Below, one piece after another: positions 56,630 through 64,000 of a stretch of DNA of 64,000 bases. Below the pieces are notes generated by a model. It had not been told where the DNA came from, ran no database searches, and worked only from the letters and a program-made list of their open reading frames with translations. The stretch is from CAVRXZ01 sp963773035 (GTDB lineage: Bacteria; Acidobacteriota; Vicinamibacteria; Vicinamibacterales; CAVVIG01), in NCBI GenBank assembly GCA_963773035.1, contig CAVYZX010000010.1, positions 682,001 through 746,000 of the forward strand. Reading direction: 5' to 3'. A program made the position numbers and the translations under genes. Each line of letters starts with the position of its first letter. The first letter of the stretch is position 1.

Positions 56630-58828
56630 TTAGTCGGCCAATAGAGGCAAGCGCCGCGCTCCTGGTATCTCGAGCGCCGCACGAAGCGTTACATCAGCCG
56701 CTCCGAATGATCGGGCAGTAGCCAGTTCTCGCCACTCGACGACACCATTCGAATTCACGTGAAGAGTTCGAGGGAGCATCAAGGCATCTGGCAGTGCTCT
56801 GTCGCGATTTTCGCCAACCGCGAACTGTAGCAGTCCGAGCGCGCGAGACGGGCGCAACCTCGGAAACCAGGCGGCAAAGGCGCCGAACGCTGCGGCGTCG
56901 CCCGTCAATGCGCGTAAGGCAGTGCCCAATTCGTGATCCGGCCAAGCGGGAGCCGTCCCCGATCGTAGGATCTTCCACCACTTCAGGAGGGTCTCCAGAT
57001 CGCGAGCCCGCTGCGCGTAATTGGGCGTATCGATCGATTCAAAGGCGTTCGCCGCATCTCCGGCGTACTTTTGCGCCTGCGCGACGTCGTCCAGAGACCA
57101 AGAAGCGTGCGAGTACGCCAGCTGGATCAAAGCGGCAGCAAACCGACGCCGGTGCGGATGGCCAGGATAGTCCGTTTCAAAGGACGCGACCCCCGTCATT
57201 GCCACACAGACATTCCTGGCGTAATGACAGTGAGCCAGCTCAACTCCGTGCGACTCTGATCCAACATTGAACGCTGCAGCTGCGACATTGACGGCACGCC
57301 ATGCCAATCGGTACGCGCCGCCACTCCTCAGGAAGTTGTTGAGAACAAACGCCGATGTCCCTTTGGTATAGCGCTCGAGCGAGGAGCTCGACGGAGTCAG
57401 CCGAATATCGTCCAGGAGCGGAAGCAGTGAATTGGCGATCGACACTGCCTGATCGAATCTCTGGAACTTCCGAAGGCACTCCATCCGCTCAGCGCGATAG
57501 AGCAAGTCCAAGCCGACAGCCTGGGCTCGCGCCTCTAGGGCCGGGGAGAACGCATCTTCGTTTCTGAGTCGCCCTGCAAATAGATCGGCAATCGAAATCA
57601 GGTAATGGCACCACAGCCAGAGGAGCTCATTTGCACCTGATTCTGCCCGGATCTTCGCCAGCAGTTCCAGCGCCTCTGTCGAGTTGGGTGACTCGATCCA
57701 TGCTCGGCCCTTCGAGACAAGAAGGGGGAGGAGAAGCTCATGGTCTTTGCCAGCATGGGCTTCAGCGGCAAGACCAAGCTCGACATCAAGGCCCCGACCG
57801 ACCAGCGCAAGATCCTTAATCGGTTGTGGCATCTCCGGGACCCTCCACGCGATCACTCGCGTCTGCGATTCGGGAAGGGAAAGACGTATTTCGCGGTCGT
57901 CTTCGTAACCAGATGCTGTTACACCCAGGTCGCGCCAGCGATCCATGAAGGATCCGGTTGGAGCGCTCGTTGACCAAACCGAGGCCCGTCGCTCGCGAGC
58001 AGCGGCATGGCCAACGGCCATCATGAGTGTGCTTTCGAGGCGTTGGTGATCTACGGATGTGGACCGCTCTTCCAGCTCGTATGGAAGACCGCTTAAGTAG
58101 AACAACTTCACGAGTGTTTCCATCGCGAGGCCGCGATCCATCCTTACGTGGTCACCGAGTACGTGAGGCTCCTGCCTAGTCAGTTCGAAGCTGCGATGTC
58201 GCCGGCGGATTATCCATGCAAGATCTAACAGAGACTGCGGACGACAACGAGCCTGAAGAAGAACCTCTCCAGGCCACTTCTCTGGAACACCTGGTTCCCT
58301 ATAAGTGAACCAGGTAGGAATAGTGGGATCACCGAAAATGGTCCCGAAGAATCGGGCTGAATCAAATCTACTCTGGCTTCGATCGTAAAGCTCGTGGATG
58401 ACAGCATGGCAAGTGACGACCTGAAAATCGGCGCGCTTGCTGGCTACGAAGCTCGATGCGAACTCCATTACCTCGCGGAGACGCTCCTGAGCGTCCCCTT
58501 CAAAAACGTGGAGTTCCTTTCCCGAGATCCTCAGCTGGCGAGCTAGCTCCGCGGACGCTCGGTGGCTTTCAAGAAGGATTCCGTCGGTGGCTTCTGAGTT
58601 CTCGAGCAAGTACGCGAGTTCCGTTGCGTCGCCGCCACCGACGCTCACGAAGACGGGCCGAGGGCCGCTGTTGGGCGGAGGGTCGGAATTGAGTCTCTCC
58701 AGGACATCTCGGGCCTTGCCCCTGGCACTCTCGCGGAAGCTTTCGATGTACGCATCTGGCTGCGGCGGCCGGTCTGCGCCGGAGAGTTGCGCGATGGCCG
58801 CTGCAATCTGATCGTCGAGCTCAGCCAT
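56630..58828 (-). CDS. Large methyltransferase-like/helical-repeat protein of unknown function
   Basis: This 732-residue protein has no signal peptide. Residues 50-180 look like a class I SAM-methyltransferase Rossmann fold: VFVSVGGGDATELAYLLENS (glycine loop), GILLESHRASAELARQL (acidic strand 2), HVFEGDAQERL, and VVTCHAVIHELYDRSQSRF where a catalytic loop would be. Residues 330-732 are alpha-helical with TPR-like periodicity (for example LDLLYRAERMECLRKFQRFD). I do not recognise the full architecture. It is the first gene of the minus-strand operon, 234 bp upstream of the oxygenase, and faces a 503-bp divergent region. Confidence 0.6.
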   Translation of the reverse strand: MAELDDQIAAAIAQLSGADRPPQPDAYIESFRESARGKARDVLERLNSDPPPNSGPRPVFVSVGGGDATELAYLLENSEATDGILLESHRASAELARQLRISGKELHVFEGDAQERLREVMEFASSFVASKRADFQVVTCHAVIHELYDRSQSRFDSARFFGTIFGDPTIPTWFTYREPGVPEKWPGEVLLQARCRPQSLLDLAWIIRRRHRSFELTRQEPHVLGDHVRMDRGLAMETLVKLFYLSGLPYELEERSTSVDHQRLESTLMMAVGHAAARERRASVWSTSAPTGSFMDRWRDLGVTASGYEDDREIRLSLPESQTRVIAWRVPEMPQPIKDLALVGRGLDVELGLAAEAHAGKDHELLLPLLVSKGRAWIESPNSTEALELLAKIRAESGANELLWLWCHYLISIADLFAGRLRNEDAFSPALEARAQAVGLDLLYRAERMECLRKFQRFDQAVSIANSLLPLLDDIRLTPSSSSLERYTKGTSAFVLNNFLRSGGAYRLAWRAVNVAAAAFNVGSESHGVELAHCHYARNVCVAMTGVASFETDYPGHPHRRRFAAALIQLAYSHASWSLDDVAQAQKYAGDAANAFESIDTPNYAQRARDLETLLKWWKILRSGTAPAWPDHELGTALRALTGDAAAFGAFAAWFPRLRPSRALGLLQFAVGENRDRALPDALMLPRTLHVNSNGVVEWRELATARSFGAADVTLRAALEIPGARRLPLLAD

Positions 58829-59331
58829 AGCGGGTCACAGGAGCTTCAAAGCCGGCGTACGAGCCGTGCCGTCCGAAACGGCACAGCGGCGGGCAAGCCG
58901 CGCGCCGAGTTGAGAACGGCGTGATTATTCGAGATCCCGGACTGGAGCGCAAGGCACCGCGAACCCGCGAGGGCTCTGAGGTTGGCCCGAGGAGTCCCCA
59001 GCCAAGTCGCGTGCGGCGCGGGACTCCGCCACGTGCCCTGAACGCACGCCGCTGAATGGACTGAGCGTTGTTGTGTGGTACGATGCCGGTACTCCGATCC
59101 GATTGGGATAACCGAAGGCCGTCATCGTTCGCCGAGCCGATCCGCGCCGCACTTCCGAGACCCTGAACGTTCGGTGCAGCCCCGCAGGTTGCGCATGATG
59201 CGGGATCGATGTACTCATCACCGTCGGGCGACGATGAACGGGCCACCAAAAGCATCAAGATCACCGAGTATCGGGCTCGGGATCCTCGCGATCATCGGCG
59301 GTAACGCACTGCGGGACGAGGTGACGCCGCT
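58829..59331. promoter_or_regulatory. Divergent region of the island
   Basis: This 503-bp region separates the operon start (58828, minus) from the glycosylase-like gene (59332, plus), and both promoters must lie here. No operator repeat was recognised. A short plus-strand frame ending at 59335 is listed separately. Confidence 0.4.
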
Positions 59332-59335
59332 GTGA
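59233..59335 (+). CDS. Possible small upstream peptide gene
   Basis: A plus-strand frame starting at the ATG at 59233 gives a roughly 33-residue peptide with a hydrophobic centre (SIGLGILAIIGGNAL) and ends in a TGA that shares four bases (GTGA) with the GTG start of the glycosylase-like gene. That overlap is the usual sign of translational coupling, but the frame is short and open further upstream, so chance is not excluded. Confidence 0.25.
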
Positions 59336-60318
59336 GGCCCACTCAGGATTCGACGGCCAGCCGCCTAGCGAATGTTCTCAATCGGCCCGTGTTCAAGGTA
59401 GATGAACTCGCGTGCGTTCAGGCAGCCGACGCAATTCGAGCGTATCGGGCTCACACTGAAGATTCCCCTTGGGGGCAGCTCCCTCGCGCAAGTCAGCTGA
59501 CGTTCAAGCTCGCCTTCGTCGCGATCTGTCACCAGTTCAACTGGGACTTCCTGCAAACTCGACTGGCGCAGCATCTCCTATCCGAAGATCAGGCGGAAAT
59601 GATTCGGCGCTTACTATGCGTCCGAGCGGACGACGTGAGCAGATGGCTGTCAGGCTACGACAAGCCGCATCGAATCCAAGCAGCAGAGCGAGCTGCGATG
59701 CTCCGGGCGATCGGCACCGGCTTGAGCTCCCATTTCGAGGGGGACGCTTGGGCCCTCGTTGGACGATCGCAGGACCGCCTCGATGGTGCGACAGGATTTC
59801 TAGCGCAGCTCGATACCTTCGAGCCCTACCGGATGGATCCTCTTCGCAAGAAGTCCAGCGTTCTGATCCAAGACCTCGTTCGGGAGCGTATCGTCCATTT
59901 TGAAGACGAAGTCTCAATCCGGCCGGCCGTCGACTATCACATAATGCGCCTATATCTGAGAACCGGCCGTGTCGTTCCGATGCATTCAGTCGTGGTCGAC
60001 GTCTTGAAGGGCAAGCCCCGCCCCAGGCCTCGACTGGTGCGTCTACTCAGGGAGGCGGTCGCAGAGGCGTTACAAGCGACCGCTAGATATGCGCAGCTCT
60101 CAGTCGCTGACGTCAACTACGTTGAATGGCAGATCGGAAGGGCCATTTGCGACCGCCGACGGCCTGCGTGCACGGAACCTCAGCCCCAAGTGCACATCGA
60201 TCGTGACGTAGCGGCGCTATACGACACGAAGTGTCCCTATCTGGGGTTTTGCCACGCGTTCAGAGATGCCGAATGGCGCAAGTTGTCAGAGCCGAACTTC
60301 GTATCGCGATTCTACTGA
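59332..60318 (+). CDS. HhH-GPD-like DNA glycosylase-fold protein with Fe-S cysteines
   Basis: This 328-residue protein starts at GTG. Near the C-terminus it has four cysteines as C-x6-C-x20-C-x5-C (ICDRRRPAC, then KCPYLGFC); endonuclease III uses C-x6-C-x2-C-x5-C for its [4Fe-4S] cluster. Upstream, RPAVDYHIMRLYLRTGRV matches the endonuclease III segment holding the catalytic Asp (V-D-x-H-I-x-R). The helical middle (KLAFVAICHQFNWDFLQTRL) fits the fold, but the helix-hairpin-helix lysine site is not obvious. A base-excision or base-recognising enzyme is the best reading. It converges on a DNA methyltransferase gene with 4 bp between stops. Confidence 0.6.
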   Translation: MRPTQDSTASRLANVLNRPVFKVDELACVQAADAIRAYRAHTEDSPWGQLPRASQLTFKLAFVAICHQFNWDFLQTRLAQHLLSEDQAEMIRRLLCVRADDVSRWLSGYDKPHRIQAAERAAMLRAIGTGLSSHFEGDAWALVGRSQDRLDGATGFLAQLDTFEPYRMDPLRKKSSVLIQDLVRERIVHFEDEVSIRPAVDYHIMRLYLRTGRVVPMHSVVVDVLKGKPRPRPRLVRLLREAVAEALQATARYAQLSVADVNYVEWQIGRAICDRRRPACTEPQPQVHIDRDVAALYDTKCPYLGFCHAFRDAEWRKLSEPNFVSRFY

Positions 60319-60322
60319 GCGT

Positions 60323-61743
60323 TCACGGCTGAAACTCCAGAACCACAACGCACTCCTTCAGCACTTTTCGGGGCACATAGTGAGTTTGTCGCGGGCTTAG
60401 GGTCCCCAAATGTGCGCGAACGGCTTCAGTTCTCGCAATCGCTGCGCGAACACCAAGGCCGGCAGCCATCTGCACGAGGATCTCTGGTGTGGGTACAACT
60501 GTGTCTTTATAAAACGAATTCTGGATAACAACGGCGCCCTTTGCGGAAGGTCGAGCCAGTCGCACAAGATTCTGCAGCGTTGTGTGGAGATCTTTGAAGT
60601 ACTTGTAGTACGTCCAGAAGTAGTACGTTGCGCTGTCCTTGCTAGCGTGACGCAAAACGACATCCATGAACTCGAGGCAAAGCGTTCCCCAGGCTGTGGA
60701 GACCTCGCCCTTCTCAACGATCTTTGTGGTGCCCATCATTTGCCTGCGCAGCGATTCTAATGAAAGCGGCAATAGGCCGGTCAGTAACGTCAACGGGCCA
60801 ATGTGCTTGACTACATAATCCAATCGGTTCAGGTATGGAGGTGAAGTGAGCAGGATGTTGAACGCGCGAGGCCGCAACGACGTGCTTCTGAAATCCTCAT
60901 TACGAACCGCGATGTCTCGCGATCGCACTGAAGCGGCAAGTTCAGATAGATCGCGGAGCATCGTCCGCGCAACGACGCGTGACTTCACACGCAGTGAGGA
61001 GCGGCGCTCCATTTCGCCAGGAACTGCCTTCCTGAACCACACTGGGTTGGAGCCACCGACGACGTTCGCGGCAGCATCGGCCCCGAGACACAGCGCGGTC
61101 AATGCGACAACCTCTGAATCTAATTCTGCGTCCCGCTCATGGAGCAAACGCGCAAATGTATCGGCTCCCTCCGTCACCCCGAGCGCCGTCTTCAACCTTT
61201 CAATGACCAACGAGGCAAATCGGCGATCCGACGGACGGAACAGATCTCGCGCCGCGTCCGTGAACTGAACCGATTCGGATACGTCGCCTGACGACAGTAG
61301 CTCAAGCACGCGTGCTGGATGCGCACGTGTTGCGAGACGCGAGCATGAGAGCAACGCGGAAAACGGGTCTAGGTCAATTCCGATCGCCGGGATGCCTAGA
61401 CGAGCAGCACTCACGAGCGCGGTGCCCCCACCGACAAACGGATCGAGAAGCACTGGTCGCTTCCGACCGGAGGCCAGAATTCTTATCGCCTCGACGGCGA
61501 ACCTCTCGGAAAACGCGGTGTAGGACGGCGCCCAAGCGAAGACGCCTCTGATGTCGGCAGACTGGGGTTTCGGTGACGCAATCAGCGCCCAGTTCTCGAC
61601 GGGATCAAGTGTCAGCTGATGGATCAGATAGGTCTCCGTGTCGCAGATCGGGATGCGTTGCCCTCTGCTCGCTGGAGGTATTCATCCAGGAATAGAAGCC
61701 CGGCTGCGCGCTCCCAAAGCTCAATTGTCCGGCGCGCAGTCAT
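60323..61743 (-). CDS. DNA methyltransferase (N4-cytosine/N6-adenine type), frameshifted
   Basis: From the ATG at 61743 the first frame reads RRTIELWERAAGLLFLDEYL, then a shift near 61665 (repaired by adding one G to a GGG run) leads to IPICDTETYLIHQLTLDP, SYTAFSERFAVEAIRILASG and the main domain. That domain has motif I VLLDPFVGGGTALVSAARLG, IPAIGIDLDPF, and motif IV ILLTSPPYLNRLDYVVKH, a TSPPY-type amino-methyltransferase. Total length is about 470 residues. It methylates DNA, possibly for self-protection of the island. Taking the later GTG at 61453 as start would remove conserved N-terminal sequence. Confidence 0.8.
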
Positions 61744-62111
61744 CCCTAGCAGCCGGCGCCAAGAATGCCCGCGACCGGTTGTTCGCGTCCAACGCCCCAA
61801 TCAGCGAACGCGTGCCGGCTGCTCTTTGTGATGAGCACCGCGCGGGACATGTTAGCCCAAGCGTGCGCTGAGTGCTCCGTGTCCGCGACTCACGTCCGAA
61901 ATCTGGGACGGTTCCCCTTCCGGAAAGCGGAAGACCGTTGTTATCGACGACTAACGTCGCCCCCACGGCACCCGACAGAACCCATCACTACCCCACACGT
62001 CCCGCTGATCGATTGTGCAGCCTCTGGACGGGTCGCATACTCGACTCACGGCGAGAGCGGTTGCACGCGCGTCCTCGTGTGTCCAACCGCTTGATGAGAA
62101 GGGTCTGGACC
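61744..62111. other. Gene-free divergent region
   Basis: This 368-bp gap lies between the start of the methyltransferase (minus) and the start of the Arg-rich wHTH gene (plus), so it must contain both promoters. I found no coding frame with protein-like composition, no clear att site and no hairpin. A gagaaggg ribosome-binding site lies just before the ATG at 62112. Confidence 0.4.
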
Positions 62112-63048
62112 ATGTGGGACAGATACGATCCACGACCTTCTGATGGTCGAGACCGCGGCAACTCCTGGGACCGGAGTTTCGGCAGCCGTGGCGGTGCAGG
62201 CGAGCGAGACCGCGACGAGTGTTCACGCGACGTGTTCACGAAGGACCTCGACCTGCCGCGCGGCCGCGAGCGAGAGCAGGTGCGCGAGCGTGACCGCGTC
62301 TACGAAATCGACGGCGCCGACAGCCGCGCGCTGGCGACGGTCGGCGCGTTTCGCGTCGTTGCCGAGAGCGATCTTCACGACCTCCGCGACGACTCGCAGA
62401 GCTCGCGACGAACCCTCAAGCATCTCGAGAACGAAGGGCTGATTCGCACCTCGCCGCTCAGCTCGGAAGACCGCGCCGTTACCCTGACCGACCGCGGGCG
62501 CGATCTCCTCGAGGCCAATCGCTACGAGCGCGATGACCGCAGCCACGAGCCCCGCCAGGCCTTCTACGCCGGCGTCAGGAAGCCCCGCGAGCTGACGCAC
62601 GATACCAAGGTCTATCGCGCCTATCAGCGCGCCGACGAACGCCTGCGAGGCCAGGGCGGCCGGGTTCGGCGCGTCGTCCTCGACTACGAGCTCAAGCGCG
62701 ACTATCAGCGGTTCCTCCACGAGCGCAATCGAGGCAAGAAGGACTGCGACGGCCGGCCGGATCGCGAGCCCGCCGAGATCGCGCGGTGGGCGCGCGAGCA
62801 CGAACTGCCGTACGACGATGGGCACGTCCGGTTCCCGGATGCCCGCATCGAGTACGAGGACCGGGACGGCCGCTCGCGGCATGAGGACATCGAGGTTGTC
62901 ACCGCCCACTACCGCGGCGCCCACGCCGGCAGCCGCCGCCAAGTCAGGATTCACCTGCTACGTCGTGGTCGGAGGGATGGTCGGCGGACGCGGCGGCGGC
63001 GGCCGGCGGACCGCACATCCGCGGATCATGGAGGAGTTGATCCGATGA
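62112..63048 (+). CDS. Arg-rich wHTH protein of integrative-element type, frameshifted
   Basis: The roughly 310-residue product has a highly charged N-terminus (DRYDPRPSDGRDRG...), then VFTKDLDLPRGREREQVRER. A winged helix-turn-helix follows (about residues 75-145: RALATVGAFRVVAESDLHDL, TLKHLENEGLIRTSPLSSED). The C-terminal part (RRVVLDYELKRDYQRFLHER, FPDARIEYEDRDGRSRHEDI, VTAHYRGAH) has a PD...IE pattern like Replic_Relax or restriction-endonuclease-like domains. A shift near 62935 moves the end to AKSGFTCYVVVGG and the stop at 63048. I associate this type with integrative and conjugative elements. Its stop overlaps the next start (ATGA). Confidence 0.65.
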
Positions 63049-64000
63049 CGCTGCCGCCCGCACCAGACCGCTGGACCATCGAGCTGGCGAACACGGAACG
63101 CATGGAAGCCATCGCGGCGTTTGGCTTCACCGAACGCCAGGCGCGATTCCTGCTGAACGTGCTGCTGCACTCGGGCGTCTTCATCGAGCGCCAGGTACTG
63201 CAGCTCCGCCGGCATCGTCCACGGCCAGAAGAGCACGGACTTCATCAAGACGCTCGTCGAGCGGCGATTCGCGACGCCGATCACCACTGGAAAGCTCCAT
63301 CGCGGGCGGATGTTCCACGTCCACTACAAGCCGCTCTGGGCGGCCATCGGCGAGCCAGACAACCGGTTCCGCAAGCCGACCGCTCAGGGACGGATGATCG
63401 AGCGCGTCATGCTCCTCGACGCCGTGCTCGACGATCGCGACTTCACATGGCTCGGCCCGTCGACTGACAAGCGCCGCCACTTCATGCGCCATCTCGAGGA
63501 CCGTCTCGAGACCCGGGATTACCCGCACCTGCTGTTTGGCGATGGACCCACGAAGGCCGTTCGGTATTTCCCGGACAAGCTGCCGATCGGTGTGCAGCCG
63601 TACGCGCACCCGCATGTGTTCGTCTACCTCGTGACACGGCCCTCGCCGATGGACTTCCGGCTCTTCCTTCTGCGGCATACTGCCCTGCTCCGGGTCGTGT
63701 TCCGATGGACCGTCCGGCTGCTCTTCCCCCGCAAACTCTGGAAGGCCAAACTGGCCTATCAACACGCGGCTCGTGAGCACCTGGCGACGCCGCTCCATCC
63801 ATCGGTCGTCGAGACGCTGGAGTGGGTCTTCCCCGAGCGGAAACGGCTCGCCGAACCGGGCGCTGGCCCTCCCAGTGACCGCTACGTGAACGCGTCGAGT
63901 GCCTTCCGCACGCCGAGGTATCGGGCTCTGTACCGCCAGTGGCTGGAGGACCCGAAGAACACGCTCTGGATGGCCGGCTCGCCCATCGTCGCTGACGCCA
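63045..64000 (+). CDS. Integrative-element wHTH partner protein, frameshifted, cut by window edge
   Basis: It starts in a 4-bp ATGA overlap with the previous gene: RWTIELANTERMEAIAAFGF, TERQARFLLNVLLHSGVFIE. A shift near 63194 (removing one G from a GG pair) continues as RQYCSSAGIVHGQKSTDFIK and TLVERRFATPITTGKLHRG, completing a winged helix. It then runs open to the end of the window with TWLGPSTDKRRHFMRHLEDR and TRPSPMDFRLFLLRHTALLR. No recognisable enzyme motif was seen. The tight coupling suggests a complex with the preceding protein, perhaps in replication or transfer of the element. Confidence 0.6.

Noticed and set aside
51453..62111. A known DISARM, BREX or classical type I R-M locus
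   Set aside because: The marker genes of those systems (for example DrmA/B, PglX/Z/BrxC, HsdR/S) were not recognised.
61872..63467. A 531-residue plus-strand frame fusing the two integrative-element genes
   Set aside because: It starts upstream of the supported ATG and passes through both genes only because of indels near 62935 and 63194; conserved sequence follows other frames at both sites.
1..64000. CRISPR array
   Set aside because: No regularly spaced identical repeats with unique spacers were seen; the repeats found are mosaic and irregular.

Overview
The window looks like a chromosome segment of an Acidobacteriota bacterium, most likely class Vicinamibacteria (subdivision 6), probably from an environmental or metagenome assembly. 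This rests on high GC and on families typical of that group: a TonB-dependent receptor with an N-terminal carboxypeptidase-regulatory domain, a long MacB/FtsX-type ABC permease of the acidobacterial (ADOP) kind, a Ser/Thr kinase fused to a PD40 beta-propeller, a DUF6152 protein, and several copies of a secreted family marked by the motif 'PDGKPDLSG'. No rRNA, complete tRNA, CRISPR array or integrase gene was seen.

Layout. 0-9 kb: secreted hydrolase, cupin, SMP-30 lactonase, TonB receptor, HTH regulator and a small propeller protein. 9-12 kb: a GlxA-type regulator divergent from a DJ-1/PfpI protein, a cupin and an aldo-keto reductase, with a palindromic control region between. 12-16 kb: TMEM175-like channel, PDGKPDLSG protein, ADOP permease. 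16-24 kb: small metabolic genes (SnoaL lipoprotein, Tat-exported MBL hydrolase, MaoC hydratase, two flavoproteins, OsmC, LysR, NTF2-like, a broken SDR). 24-31 kb: kinase-propeller, TolB/TPR regulator, beta-helix secreted protein. 31-49 kb: a lineage-specific block of exported proteins: four of the five PDGKPDLSG copies (one fused behind another exported module), DUF6152, beta-lactamase-like serine hydrolase, two metallo-beta-lactamase hydrolases, two related 7-TM proteins, an outer-membrane barrel, a c-heme/toroid protein, plus an S1-domain protein and a YjbR protein. 49-51 kb: an SDR, then gene debris and repeats derived from a tRNA 3' end.

51-64 kb is an accessory island. A tightly packed minus-strand operon (58828 down to 50918) encodes a methyltransferase-like/helical protein, a 2-oxoglutarate-Fe(II) oxygenase, an unrecognised conserved protein, a PLD-helicase-DUF3427 protein and a toxin-antitoxin-like pair. 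Next to it, across a 500-bp divergent region, lie a DNA glycosylase-fold protein with an Fe-S cysteine signature and, convergent to that, a DNA methyltransferase. The window ends in two genes of a type I associate with integrative elements. I infer a DNA-modification or anti-phage module carried on a mobile element; this is the best candidate here for an undescribed system.

Caveat: at least fifteen otherwise intact genes or gene segments are interrupted by single-base frameshifts, several in short homopolymers, so many are probably sequencing errors of an unpolished long-read assembly. Separate from these are real-looking decayed genes: an SDR with two deletions, truncated NTF2-like genes, and two genes broken by small in-place inversions.
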